Assembly (NCBI GenBank): GCA_022823145.1
Contig: JAJDXS010000024.1
Location: forward strand, 94,319 to 158,318
DNA: 64,000 nt
DNA from: Gemmatimonadota bacterium
Lineage (GTDB): Bacteria > Gemmatimonadota > Gemmatimonadetes > Longimicrobiales > Gaopeijiaceae
Direction of reading: 5' to 3'
The notes beneath the pieces are model-generated. The model was not told the origin of the DNA and ran no database searches. It saw only the letters and a list, made by a program, of their open reading frames with translations. Of this stretch, positions 10,078-20,693 are shown piece after piece. Made by a program: the position numbers and the translations under genes. The stretch's first letter is position 1. Every line of letters begins with the position of its first letter.

Positions 10078-11925
10078 CTACCGCGCCACCACCGGGAGCC
10101 GCACGAAGGACGGATACGCGGCATTGCGGTAGACCGTAAGCAGCGGCTCACCCTCCGCCGGAACCCGCTCGAAGGTGTCCCGGTCATGGCCCGCGATGGC
10201 GATGCGAAGGCGATCGCCGCCCTTCACCAGAACGGAAGTTGGCAGCATCGTGAAGCTGATGCGGATCACCTCCCACGGGACCATCGGCAGAGCGTCGGCC
10301 TCCAGGTAGCTGCGATGCGGCCCGAAGGCGGGATAGGGGGCGCTGTCGGCGAGCGCGTGGTGGATCAGGCGTAACTGGCCCTCGGTGATCATGGTGACGC
10401 TGCCATCGGCGTGGACGATCTCGAGGTACGCGATGATCGCACCGTCGTTGTGGGTTGTGGCGAGCGACATCTCGACCACCGGGTGGCCCGTGATCTCCAG
10501 CGGCTCCTCCAGCGGCGGCGAGGTGTAGGTGAGGAGCAGGCTGTCGGCCGCGGCGCGGTTGCCGTAGAAGACTTCCGTGCCGCCGAGCTGCGTCGACCAG
10601 CGGGTTTCGGGGCCGCCGCCGACCTCGAAGGTGACCCGGTAGCGGTCGCGCCCGGCGGAGTTGGCGGGGGGATCGCGCTGGAGCGTTCCGTTCGCTCCGA
10701 AGTACCACTCCTGTGTGGCGGAGCCTGTTGGGGGCCAGGAGGCCGTCCGCTTCCACACGTCCTCGCCCATCGTGAAGTAGTCGAGGACCGGGGTGAGGGG
10801 GTCGGAGGGAGCACCGCCGAACATGTACGGTTCGAGGAACTCGAAGATCTGCGCGAACTGCCCGGCGACGCTCGGCGCGACCGGCGTGTCGCGGGGCTTG
10901 AACGGGTCGGCGTCGTAGTAGGCGCCGTGCGTCCAGGCGCCGATCACGTAGCGGGCGGGCATGTCGTAGCTGGCGAAGCGGGCGAGCACCCCGGCGGCCG
11001 TGCCCGCATCCATCCAGCTGCCCCAGTGGAAGGTCGGAATGGCGTTGCGCTGCGCGGCCTGCTGAAAGCGGTACGGCGTGACCATGTGTTCGCAGCCGTC
11101 TTCCATGGCGGTTGCGGTCGGCACCTGGTCGCGGAAGTGCACGTCCCGGAAGAAATCGGTGATGTGAAGGTTGTCGTGCTCCGCCACGGCGGCCGCGAGG
11201 AGGGCGCCGGTCGTGTCCCCATCCACCGGCTTGACGCCGGTCCAGGTCGCGTCGGGCGGCCTGCGGCCCAGGACGTTTTCGCCGCTCCGCTCCGCCCGCA
11301 GCCGGTTCTGGTCCATGGCCATCACGCCTTCGCCCCAGTCGCTGATGATGATCAGGTTGCGCATGCCGCCCGGGTAGAGGAGCGAGGCGTACCAGTCGAA
11401 GTCCGTGAAGCGCGCGACCGCCGCCTTGAGGTGCGGCGAGGGGTTGAAGGTGGCGTTCTCGGCGGTGTTCCCCAGGTACGAGGTTCCGATCGAGGCGACG
11501 TTCCCGTTCGACCAGGGCTGCTCGGCGATCCAGTCGACGACGTGCCGGTAATCCCGGGTCTCGCAGGTCGACCACACGGCCTCGCGGTTGCCGAAGGAAG
11601 CGCCGCTGCCCCGGTTGTCGACGATGACGAAGGCATACCCGGCGTCCCGCATGAGTTCGACGGCCTCGACGGTGGGTGTCGCCGCGGGCGCCCGCCAGTA
11701 GCGGGTGAAGGAGACCAGGGTGGGGACGCGGCCGCGCCGGCCAAGGTCGTCGGGGAGCCACACGTCGACCGCCAGCCGGACGCCGTCGGGCATCTCGACG
11801 TAGACGGAAGAGTTGGTGGGGAGGTCGGTGAGCGGGGAGGGGCCGCAGGCTGTTGCGGCAAGAACCAGAAGGAACGGCGTGAAGGCCGAGGCCAGCTTGC
11901 CGCTGGCACAGCTGTCCCTTTTCAT
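10078..11925 (-). CDS. CocE/NonD family hydrolase, lipoprotein
   Basis: Lipobox LAATAC; DGVRLAVDVWLPDD; VIVDNRGSGAS; ASIGTSYLGN. Confidence 0.9.
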   Translation of the reverse strand: MKRDSCASGKLASAFTPFLLVLAATACGPSPLTDLPTNSSVYVEMPDGVRLAVDVWLPDDLGRRGRVPTLVSFTRYWRAPAATPTVEAVELMRDAGYAFVIVDNRGSGASFGNREAVWSTCETRDYRHVVDWIAEQPWSNGNVASIGTSYLGNTAENATFNPSPHLKAAVARFTDFDWYASLLYPGGMRNLIIISDWGEGVMAMDQNRLRAERSGENVLGRRPPDATWTGVKPVDGDTTGALLAAAVAEHDNLHITDFFRDVHFRDQVPTATAMEDGCEHMVTPYRFQQAAQRNAIPTFHWGSWMDAGTAAGVLARFASYDMPARYVIGAWTHGAYYDADPFKPRDTPVAPSVAGQFAQIFEFLEPYMFGGAPSDPLTPVLDYFTMGEDVWKRTASWPPTGSATQEWYFGANGTLQRDPPANSAGRDRYRVTFEVGGGPETRWSTQLGGTEVFYGNRAAADSLLLTYTSPPLEEPLEITGHPVVEMSLATTHNDGAIIAYLEIVHADGSVTMITEGQLRLIHHALADSAPYPAFGPHRSYLEADALPMVPWEVIRISFTMLPTSVLVKGGDRLRIAIAGHDRDTFERVPAEGEPLLTVYRNAAYPSFVRLPVVAR

Positions 11926-12016
11926 GACTAACCCCCTGCCTTGCGCCGCCTCACCCGAAACACCGCAGACTACACGCTCCTGCCCCCCGGTTCAACCAGC
12001 TCCTACAGGACATACC

Positions 12017-13450
12017 ATGCACGGCACTCGTTCCATACCTGACACCTCATCGCTGGACAGGCGATCCTTCCTCGGTGTCGCGGCCCTCGCGGCCGGCGCC
12101 AAGTCGGTGGCGGAGGGTCGCGCGCGCTCAACCGGTGCGGACGCCCCGGCGACTCCGGCATCCCGGGGGGACCGCATCCGGTCCGAGGTGAGCGGACTGA
12201 GCCAGGCGGTCACCGACATCAAGGGATACGTGAGGCCGGGCCTGGAGAGTGTCCGCGAGACCTTCGCGGCCAACGCCCGCCTGATGGGTACTGGCGGCGC
12301 GGCCTTCGCCGCCACCCACCAGGGCGAGATGGTGGTAGACCTGTGGGCCGGCATGGCCGACCACGACCGCCCCTGGCTGCGCAACACCCGTGTTCATGTC
12401 CAGTCCACCAGCAAGGCGGTCACGGCCGCCACCGCGATGGTGCTGTACGACCGGGGCGAGCTCGACCTCGATGCCACGGTGGGCCACTACTGGCCCGAAT
12501 ACGCCACCAACGGCAAGGAGAACACCACGGTCCGCATGCTGCTCAGCCACGCGGCGGGCTCCACGCAGCTACCAGGCTACACCGAACTGCTCGACCTCGA
12601 CGGCAACGGCTTCGACCAGTACGACGAGATCGCCCGGCGGCTCGCCGCGGCCGCTCCGGACTGGGAGCCCGGCACCGCGCACGGCTACCACGGCTACACC
12701 TACGGCAATCTCGTCAACGAGGTCGTGTACAGGATCACGGGGAAGCGCGCGGGAGATTTCCTGCGCGACGAGATGGCCGGGCCCTGGCAGCTCAACACCT
12801 GGCTGGGCACGCCCTACGAGGAGCAGCGCGACCTGGCCGCGATCAAGCCCTGGCCCGAAGCTCCCGTGCACGAGTCCATCGCCGAGATGTATGCGAGCGT
12901 CGCCGCCCAGATGGAGGAGATGGATCTGTCCGCCATGACCGATCCAACCACGTGGCAGTACCATGCGGCATTCCGAGGGCTCCTGGGCGGCCCGATGAAC
13001 GTGTTCATGCTGCAGGTCGGGCGCCTGTGGAGCCAACCCAAGGCGCTGGCGGCCGAGTTCGGCGCCGCCAATGTCACGACGGACGCCCGCAGCCTGGCCC
13101 GGCTGTACACGCCGCTCGCCATGAACGGCGTGCTCGACGGGCGTCAGGTGGTCGCGCCGGACACCGTGCGCGAATTCACCACCCCGACGCCACCCGGCGG
13201 CCCGGACCTGCTGATCGGCCTCGAGCAGAAGTGGACACCCGGGAGCCATCACGCCAACCACTCGTACTTTCCGGCGCTCCCGCCCATCTACGGCCCCAAC
13301 CCCGACGCCTTCGGCATGAGCGGGGGCGGTGGCAACTACGGTTTCGCCGATCCGGCCGCCGGGATTGCGGGCGGATTCGTGCGCAATCACTACAGCAACA
13401 CGATGGGACTCAGCGCGCTGCTGGTCGATGCGCTGTACAAGGCCCTTTAG
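12017..13450 (+). CDS. Serine hydrolase (beta-lactamase/EstB-like)
   Basis: Tat-type RRSFLGVAALAAG; STSKAVTAA SxxK; start trimmed to ATG 12017. Confidence 0.88.
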   Translation: MHGTRSIPDTSSLDRRSFLGVAALAAGAKSVAEGRARSTGADAPATPASRGDRIRSEVSGLSQAVTDIKGYVRPGLESVRETFAANARLMGTGGAAFAATHQGEMVVDLWAGMADHDRPWLRNTRVHVQSTSKAVTAATAMVLYDRGELDLDATVGHYWPEYATNGKENTTVRMLLSHAAGSTQLPGYTELLDLDGNGFDQYDEIARRLAAAAPDWEPGTAHGYHGYTYGNLVNEVVYRITGKRAGDFLRDEMAGPWQLNTWLGTPYEEQRDLAAIKPWPEAPVHESIAEMYASVAAQMEEMDLSAMTDPTTWQYHAAFRGLLGGPMNVFMLQVGRLWSQPKALAAEFGAANVTTDARSLARLYTPLAMNGVLDGRQVVAPDTVREFTTPTPPGGPDLLIGLEQKWTPGSHHANHSYFPALPPIYGPNPDAFGMSGGGGNYGFADPAAGIAGGFVRNHYSNTMGLSALLVDALYKAL

Positions 13451-13509
13451 GGGCCAATGGCGTTTCAGGTGAACGTGTCCCCGGGTCCCTGGAATGAGCG
13501 CGCGGCCCG

Positions 13510-14600
13510 CTACCCGCCGATCGGCGAGCCCTGGAAGCTGACGATCTTCGCCTCGTTCCGGGCCAGAGTCACATCCTTGCTGGTCGTCGAGACGGTGTAG
13601 GCGTCCTCGTCGAAGCGCGAGATCGCAACCGTGTAGTCACCCGTCGGCAGACCCCCGAAGTCGTACTGGCCGTCCGCCGCCGTCCTCGTCTCGCCTCGAC
13701 GGTGCCTGACAGCACAACCCTCACGCGTTGCAGCCCCACGCCGTCGACGCTCACCAGGCCGGTGATGCTCGATGTACGCAACGGAATCCCTTCGAAGTCG
13801 ACCGTTGCGGTCTCGCGCAGTGCGACGGTCACGTGCTGCGAGTCGGCTTCGAATCCGTAGTCGCCGGTGCCGTAGTCGGAGATCGCGACCACGTAGTCGC
13901 CCGCACGCAGCCGGGAGAACGCGTAGTGACCGGCGGAGTCGGTTGCCATGGTCAGGTTGGCGTTGTCCTCTCCGCCGCTCAGGTTGACCTTCACGCTATC
14001 GAGTCCCTCGCCCTCGGCGCTCACCCTCCCCCGGATGCCCGCGGTGCGCAGGTATGTGCCGTCGAAGCTGACGACCTTCACCTCGCCGACCCCCAGGGTG
14101 AACCCGCTCCTGGTGGACGGGAACCGGATCTCGTCGCTGTCGAAACCCGATGTCAGCATCTCGATGGTGTAGCTGCCCGCCCTCAGGTTGGTGAAGGCGA
14201 AAGCACCGTCGTCGCCGGTGGTGGCAACGGAGTGAAAGGTGCCCGCAAGGACAACCTCACACCGGGGAGCGCCATGTTGTCGATCGTCACGGTTCCCAGG
14301 ATCCTGGCGGTGCGTATGTAGGAGCCGGCGAAGTTGATAACGACGGCCCCCACGCATGTCACGGTGGTCGTGGCCGGGGTCCGGTCGAACGTCGCATCCG
14401 GGGGGATGGGCGGCCCACTGATCGTGATGGTGACCGAGCCGCCCTCGACGCTGTCGAAACGGAAGTGGCCGTTCGCATTCGTGGCGGTGCTGTGGCCGGT
14501 GCTCAGCGTAACCGACACGCCGGCGATTCCCACACGCTCGATCGAGACCTGCCCGGTGATCGTGCAGGGCTCGGGAGAAGGCTCGACCTGCTGGTCGCAG
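13510..14600 (-). pseudogene. Carboxypeptidase-regulatory/CnaB-like repeat protein split across reading frames
   Basis: Repeated modules (GQVSIERVGIAGVSVTLSTG..., GTVTIDNMALPGV..., GRVSAEGEGLDSVKVNLSG..., GLVSVDGVGLQRVRVVLSG..., final QYDFGGLPTGDYTVAISRFDEDAYTVST...SFQGSPIGG*) read through in three different minus-strand frames. Confidence 0.65.
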
Positions 14601-14736
14601 GCGAGAGGCGCGCGCGGCGCCGATGAACCATATAGTGGAAGCGAGCAGCTCGACGTCCCAGCTCCGGTTCCGAATTGGCACGCGTCGCCGACTCGCGCGA
14701 GCCCGGAACCAGTGTCCCGCAGCAGTGGAGGACCCC

Positions 14737-17700
14737 ATGCCAGGATACGCGCCGATAACGCCCCTCGTCCTGATCGCCGCCCTCACCAGCCCCGCCGTCG
14801 CGCAGGACGCCGACGAGTGGAGTATCGAGGAATCGCGGGCTCCTTCCACCACCCCGCTCCGATTCACCGCGACGGAAGGGACGTGGATCAGTCTCGACGT
14901 CTCGCCGGACGGGCGGCACATCGCCTTCGAACTGCTCGGGCACATCTACGAGATGCCGATCGAGGGGGGCGAGGCGCGGGCGCTCACCAGCGGGCGCTCG
15001 TGGAACAGCTCTCCGCGCTACAGCCCGGACGGAACGCGGATTGCGATCACCTCGGACCGCGGCGGGAGCGAGGATGTGTGGATTCTGGGTCGCGGCATCG
15101 GGGATGCGGCGAGCGCGGACGGGCCGGAGAACGTCACCCAGATGGCGCTCCCGGTGGTACAGGGGTCCTGGTCGGCCGACGGGCGGGCCATCTACGCCTC
15201 GGCGCTGGAGCAGGACGGGAGCATGACCGCCTACCGCTTCAACCTCTTCGGGTCACGGCAGGAGCTCGCTTCGGGGACGACCTTCCAGGCGATCACACAC
15301 TTCGACGAGCACACGGAGCGCGGCGTCCTCTTCTACGAGCACGTCGACCGGCAGGTCCCCCAGAGCGGGGCGCGCATCAAGACCTACGACCTCGAGACGG
15401 CCGAGATCCGCGTCCACCGCGAGCGGCCCGGCGGCGCCTTCAACCCCGCCCTCTCCCCCGACGGACGCCAACTGGCCTACGGGCATCGGGAGGACCGGGA
15501 TGTGGTCGTCGTTCTGCGCGACCTGGAGACGCGGTCGGAGCGCGTGCTGGCGCGGGGGCTCGACCGGGATCACCAGGAGTCGGGGCCGTACTACTTCGGC
15601 GTGGCGCCCAACTGGGACTGGCACCCGGACGGAACGCACCTCTACCTGACCATCGCCGGCGGGATCCACGCGGTTGACGTGTCTTCGGGCGAGGTGCGCG
15701 AAGTGCCTTTCAGTGCGCCGGTGGACCGCGAGATCGACGAGACGATCCGCTTTCCCTTCGAGTTTCCCGAGGGCGAGACGCGGGCGTGGTCGTATCGGTT
15801 TGCGCACAGAACTCCGGCGGGCGTGGTCTTCGAGGCGCTGGGGGACATCTGGCTGGCCGAGGGCGATGTCATCCGCAACCTCACGCAGTCGTCCGCCCAT
15901 GAGACCAGCCCGGTGGTCGACGCGGGCGGCGGCTGGCTCTACTACGCGACCTGGACCGACGCCGACCTGGGAGCGGTGCGCCGGCGGCCGCTGGCGGGCG
16001 GGGCGGCGACGGAGGTGTCGTCGCGGCCGTCGCAGTACATGTCGCTGGCGCTGGGGCCGAGCGGCGCGCTGGCGTTCATCCGGGGTGCCGGCGGTCTCAT
16101 CAACGGCGGGCGCATCGAGGAGGAGACCGATTTCGAGCTCGTTGTGGTCGAAGACGGGACGGAACGCATGGTCACCGATGTGCGCGGCAGCGTCATGGCA
16201 CAGGGGCGCGCGCCCCACACCGTCCTCTTCGACGAGACCGGCGAGTGGCTCTACTACACCGAGTTCGTCCTGGGCAATATCGCGGCCAACCCGGGCCTGA
16301 GCGCCGACCCGCTTGTCCTCCGCCGCATCCGCCCCGACGGCACCGGCAAGGCCACCCTCTACCGCTTCCCGCACGCCGAACGCGCGGTCCTCTCGCCCGA
16401 CCTCGGCTGGATCGCCTTCCGCGAGTACCAGCGCAGCTTCGTGACGCCCTTCGAGTGGATCGGCAAGCCCGTCACGATCTCGGCCTACGACGGCATCGGC
16501 TTCACCAGGCGCATCGACCCGTCCGATGGCGCGAGCATGGCCTGGTCCGACGCGGCGACGGTGTCGTGGCCGCGGGGCGGCATGCTCCACGAGAAGGCGC
16601 TCGACGACATCCTTGCCGGGACCGGGGGCGCCGCCACCACCGACATCACGGTCCGGTTCGAGGTGGCTCTGCCGGGCACGACGGTCGCCCTGACCAACGC
16701 CCGCGTGATCACGATGGACGAAGAGCGAAGTGTGTTTGAGAGCGCGACGGTCTTGTTGCGGGGACATCGCATCGCGGAGGTGGGGCCCCAGGTCGTCGTG
16801 CCTGCGGAAGCGCGCGTGTTCGATCTCGCGGGCCACACGGTCATACCCGGCCTCGTGGACGCGCACGCGCACTCGGTCGGGCAGCTCGCGACGACGCAGC
16901 TGATCGAGCAGCGGCTTCCCGGTGTCACCGGCTCGCTGGCCCACGGTGTCACCACGCTCTACGAACTGTACGGCTCGGAGGAGAAGGAGCCCTGGGTCAG
17001 CGACATGATCCGGTCCGGCCGCATGGACGGCCCACGCATGCTCTCGGTCGGCGCGCCCATGTACGGCATCCGCGAGTACCGCCCGCGCACCTACCGCCCG
17101 ATCGCCTCGTACGACGACGCCGACGAGCACGCCAGCTTCAGCCGCGACATGGGGATCACCGCGCTCAAGGATTATGTCAACTTCACGCGTGCCGACCGCC
17201 ACCAGCTGATCACCGCGGCGCGCGAGCGGGGGCTGAACGTGCTGTCCGAGACGGCCGCGATCCCGCAGATGAACTTCACGCAAATCGTCGACGGTGTGAC
17301 CGGGCTGGAGCACACGATGGGGCTGACGCCCCTCTACGGCGATGTCGTCGAGCTTTTCCGTGCGAGCGGGACCGGTGTGACGCCCACCCTGCTCGTCGTC
17401 TACAACGGCCCGGTCGGCCAGGCGTATTTCGACCAGTCACAGCGCTACTGGGAGGACGAGAAGCTCCTGCGCTTCAGCACGGAAGAGCGGCTGCGGGGCC
17501 GCTTCCGCCGCGTCACGCACTACTGGGACGACGACCTGTATTCGCCCGAGATGGTGGCCGCCATGAAGCGCCTATTCGACGCCGGCGTGCTCATCAACGC
17601 GGGCGGCCACGGCCAGATGCCGGGCCGCGACATGCACTGGGAGATGGAGCTGTTCGTGCAAGGCGGGTTCTCGGAGATGGATGCGCTGCAGACGGCGACG

Positions 17701-17928
17701 CGGAATGCCGCTGTGTACCATGGCCTGGGTGCTGACCTGGGGTCGATCGAGGCCGGCAAGCTGGCGGACCTGGTGGTGCTGGGGGCGAATCCGCTGGACG
17801 ACATCCGCAATTCGCAGGAGGTCGTGTACGTGGTGAAGAACGGGGTGGTGTACAGCGGGGAGGATGCGGCGCGGGTGTATCCGGGGCCGGTGGCGGCGCC
17901 GGCGATGTACTTTCAGCGGGAGCGGTGA
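14737..17928 (+). CDS. Amidohydrolase with N-terminal TolB/PD40 propeller
   Basis: MPGYAPITPLVLIAALTSPAVAQ signal; SPDG repeats; VIPGLVDAHAH amidohydrolase motif; C-terminal GKLADLVVLGANPLDDI. Confidence 0.92.
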   Translation: MPGYAPITPLVLIAALTSPAVAQDADEWSIEESRAPSTTPLRFTATEGTWISLDVSPDGRHIAFELLGHIYEMPIEGGEARALTSGRSWNSSPRYSPDGTRIAITSDRGGSEDVWILGRGIGDAASADGPENVTQMALPVVQGSWSADGRAIYASALEQDGSMTAYRFNLFGSRQELASGTTFQAITHFDEHTERGVLFYEHVDRQVPQSGARIKTYDLETAEIRVHRERPGGAFNPALSPDGRQLAYGHREDRDVVVVLRDLETRSERVLARGLDRDHQESGPYYFGVAPNWDWHPDGTHLYLTIAGGIHAVDVSSGEVREVPFSAPVDREIDETIRFPFEFPEGETRAWSYRFAHRTPAGVVFEALGDIWLAEGDVIRNLTQSSAHETSPVVDAGGGWLYYATWTDADLGAVRRRPLAGGAATEVSSRPSQYMSLALGPSGALAFIRGAGGLINGGRIEEETDFELVVVEDGTERMVTDVRGSVMAQGRAPHTVLFDETGEWLYYTEFVLGNIAANPGLSADPLVLRRIRPDGTGKATLYRFPHAERAVLSPDLGWIAFREYQRSFVTPFEWIGKPVTISAYDGIGFTRRIDPSDGASMAWSDAATVSWPRGGMLHEKALDDILAGTGGAATTDITVRFEVALPGTTVALTNARVITMDEERSVFESATVLLRGHRIAEVGPQVVVPAEARVFDLAGHTVIPGLVDAHAHSVGQLATTQLIEQRLPGVTGSLAHGVTTLYELYGSEEKEPWVSDMIRSGRMDGPRMLSVGAPMYGIREYRPRTYRPIASYDDADEHASFSRDMGITALKDYVNFTRADRHQLITAARERGLNVLSETAAIPQMNFTQIVDGVTGLEHTMGLTPLYGDVVELFRASGTGVTPTLLVVYNGPVGQAYFDQSQRYWEDEKLLRFSTEERLRGRFRRVTHYWDDDLYSPEMVAAMKRLFDAGVLINAGGHGQMPGRDMHWEMELFVQGGFSEMDALQTATRNAAVYHGLGADLGSIEAGKLADLVVLGANPLDDIRNSQEVVYVVKNGVVYSGEDAARVYPGPVAAPAMYFQRER

Positions 17929-17938
17929 CGGAGAGTCG

Positions 17939-19447
17939 CTATTCGCTCACCCGAGCCCGAAACGCGCCTGCAAGCACGTTTCCGGCCCGCTTCACCTGCA
18001 CCCAGATGGTGTAGTCGCCCGGCTGCGGGAAGGCGTAAGGGAACTCGACCTTGGCTGCATCTTCGGGGACCATCCGGCCCACTTCAACCGCTTCGACGTT
18101 CGGGACGCGGTCGATGGCTCCGGCACCCGTCATCGACTGCATCTCGGGCACCAGCACAGATAGCGAGCCCATCGAGATCGTGCCCGCAGGGTGGAGGTGC
18201 ACGAACACCGAACCGTCGTCCCGGGTGAGGGCGGCGTGGCTGATCATTCCCATGTAGGGCTCCAGAACCGCAGGGTCTCCCGCCGGGTCCCGCACCGAGA
18301 ACGCGAGGACGGTCTCTTCGTCGACGCGCAGCTGCGATTCCCCGAGCCAATGCAGGGTCGATCCGTCAGCGAGGGGGGCTGACACGCCGCCGGCCGACAG
18401 AACCGCAGGCGTACCGCTCCATGACGAGTCGTCCGGGTCAGTTGGCAGCACTGAGCCCGAGTCCACGTGTGCAAGCGCCTCCGCCTCCACCAGCACTGTG
18501 TCAACGATGGTTTGAGCGAACCCGGACTCGTGCACGATGTCGCCGTAAACGCGGTATTGCCCTGTAGGCAGCTCCGGCCACGGCACCCGAAAGGTCGCCG
18601 AGTCCACCGGCACCGGGTGGACGTGCGCGAAGGCGTCCATGTCAGGCACACCGATCACGAACATGTGCATGAGCTTGCCGTGGTCGGGCACCAGAGGACT
18701 CCAGTTGCGGCCCAACCAGGACGGATCCGTAATGCGGATTTCGAGCATTGGCGCGCCAGCGTCGCCGGTCACAACGCCCTCCACGGCCAGGCGCTCGAAG
18801 ATGCCGCTCCGCACGCCCCGGTCGACCGCGTCCCACCAGGCGTTCCCCCAGTACGCCCCGGTCAGCAGCAGGGCGGCAGCGCATGCCATTGCGAACCGTC
18901 CCCAGCCGCGCTGGGTCGTCTTTACTGCTTCGTCGGCCTCCAGTCGGCTCTCCCGCACGGCTGCGCCGGCGATCGACACCGCTCCCGCGACGAGCAGTGC
19001 CCCCAGCAGGAGAAGCACCCCGCCCAGTACAGGAGGCATTTCAAGCACGCCCAACATGACCGAGGTGACGGGCACGGACGCGGTACCCGCCCCGCGCGAA
19101 CCCTCCACGGCCACCTCGATGCGGTAGGCGCCCACCGTCATCAGCCATAGTTCGGCGCTGTAGAGTTCCGGGTCGCCCGGCACGGGGAGCGCGGGGTCCG
19201 GCGGCGGCGCTCCTCCTTCGGGTGCGGCGTCCCAGCGCACGGGGCGCACGGTGACGCGCTCCACCTCCTCCGCGCCATCCGTAACGCGCACCGAGATCTC
19301 CGCCAGACCCGGCACGACATCGGGTGGACGGACGACCACGGACACGCCGTAGGGCCCGGCGTCGCCCGAGAAGAAGACGTTCTTGCTGCCAACGTGTCCC
19401 GCGGTCGCAAGGTAGAGCCCCGCGACGATCAATACGGTGCGCCTCAT
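17939..19447 (-). CDS. Conserved hypothetical membrane-anchored protein with two HxHP motifs
   Basis: 503 aa from MRRTVLIVAGLYLATAG; FAHVHPVPVDS and FVHLHPAGTISMG; 4-bp overlap with the upstream gene. Confidence 0.75.
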   Translation of the reverse strand: MRRTVLIVAGLYLATAGHVGSKNVFFSGDAGPYGVSVVVRPPDVVPGLAEISVRVTDGAEEVERVTVRPVRWDAAPEGGAPPPDPALPVPGDPELYSAELWLMTVGAYRIEVAVEGSRGAGTASVPVTSVMLGVLEMPPVLGGVLLLLGALLVAGAVSIAGAAVRESRLEADEAVKTTQRGWGRFAMACAAALLLTGAYWGNAWWDAVDRGVRSGIFERLAVEGVVTGDAGAPMLEIRITDPSWLGRNWSPLVPDHGKLMHMFVIGVPDMDAFAHVHPVPVDSATFRVPWPELPTGQYRVYGDIVHESGFAQTIVDTVLVEAEALAHVDSGSVLPTDPDDSSWSGTPAVLSAGGVSAPLADGSTLHWLGESQLRVDEETVLAFSVRDPAGDPAVLEPYMGMISHAALTRDDGSVFVHLHPAGTISMGSLSVLVPEMQSMTGAGAIDRVPNVEAVEVGRMVPEDAAKVEFPYAFPQPGDYTIWVQVKRAGNVLAGAFRARVSE

Positions 19448-20661
19448 CTGCGGACCGCGAGCATCCAGTTGCCAACCCACAGGCCGACGCGCGCCGACAC
19501 GAAGCCGATCGGCAGCGCCCACCAGGCTCTCGACAGGAAGTCCGGAACAGAGATCTCGCCGCGCGAGAACCGGCCTCCGTTCCAGAACTCGTACTGCCAG
19601 GGGCCCGGGGCGTTGTTGTATCCCCAGGTGTCTCCCTGGAAGAAATAGTTGCGTGAACCCTCGGAGAGCATGAACTCGCCGAAGTACCAATGCACCACGC
19701 CGAACAGGCCCACGAACGCGACGGAACCGAGTGCGGCGAGCCCCCAGTCCACTGAACGCCGGACTGGCGCCCGCCCGGGTTGCGAGGCCCTCCGCAGGAG
19801 CAGGTCGAGCGCGACCGCAGGAACGATCAGCACGAGCGGAAACTCCGGCGGCACCATCCTGTCCACGTTGCGAAGGATGGGCGCGAGGAGTGGCTCGGCG
19901 GGAAACAGCGGGAGCACCCACATCATGAGCAGGGTCATGCCCATGTAGACCAGTGCCGTCCAGGTGGCGGGCCAGCGAAGGCGTGCCGCCCGGCCCACTG
20001 CGAAAAACACCACCGGGTACACGCCCGCCGAGATCATGTGGAAGGTCGGCCCGCGCCAGTCGTTAGGGAACGAATACTCCAGCATGAGCACCGCGAGGGT
20101 CAGAAGGAGCAATCCCGCGCTGTATGCGTAGGCGAGGCCCAGCAGACGCTGTCCGCGCTCCGACGCCCGGTTCTGCCACGACAACGCCATGAGCAGGGCT
20201 CCCAGCTGGATCGCGCAGATGCCCATGGCCAGTACCACATGGGGCGGGCTGAGGATCTCGACATCGAGCCCGTAGGCGTTGTGCCACCAGTCGTCGAGAG
20301 GTGCGGAAGTGAGCATTGCGATCGCACCCCAGATCGCGACCCAGGCCCCGAGCGGCGCACGAAACCCCCACATCCGCACCGAGCGCCCAACTTCGGTGTC
20401 CGTGCCGGAGAAGGTCGTCTTGAGTGCCAGCCAGCCACAGGACAGGCCGGCCGCCAGGCCGCCCGTGTAGACCGCGAGGTGGGCCGGGGTCCAGAACGAG
20501 TCACGCCCGATCGTCCGGTGCCACGAGATGTCCCAGATGATCCCGACGATCACGCTGGTGGAGGCAAAGAGAACCGCGGTCAGGTACCAGGGGATGCGGT
20601 CGGGGTTGTCCCCGTCAGCTGCTCGACTCACCGGTCGCCTAACGCTTCCGATGTTTGGCAA
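19444..20661 (-). CDS. Polytopic membrane protein with duplicated D-x3-H-x3-G-x-D...H motif
   Basis: 405 aa; WDISWHRTIGRDSFWTPAH and DDWWHNAYGLDVEILSPPH; many hydrophobic segments. Confidence 0.75.
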   Translation of the reverse strand: MPNIGSVRRPVSRAADGDNPDRIPWYLTAVLFASTSVIVGIIWDISWHRTIGRDSFWTPAHLAVYTGGLAAGLSCGWLALKTTFSGTDTEVGRSVRMWGFRAPLGAWVAIWGAIAMLTSAPLDDWWHNAYGLDVEILSPPHVVLAMGICAIQLGALLMALSWQNRASERGQRLLGLAYAYSAGLLLLTLAVLMLEYSFPNDWRGPTFHMISAGVYPVVFFAVGRAARLRWPATWTALVYMGMTLLMMWVLPLFPAEPLLAPILRNVDRMVPPEFPLVLIVPAVALDLLLRRASQPGRAPVRRSVDWGLAALGSVAFVGLFGVVHWYFGEFMLSEGSRNYFFQGDTWGYNNAPGPWQYEFWNGGRFSRGEISVPDFLSRAWWALPIGFVSARVGLWVGNWMLAVRR

Positions 20662-20693
20662 GACAGGCCCGTATGTAATGTTGAGTTGTCATC

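Noticed and set aside
15253-17313. 686-aa minus-strand ORF
   Set aside because: Antisense to the TolB-amidohydrolase gene.
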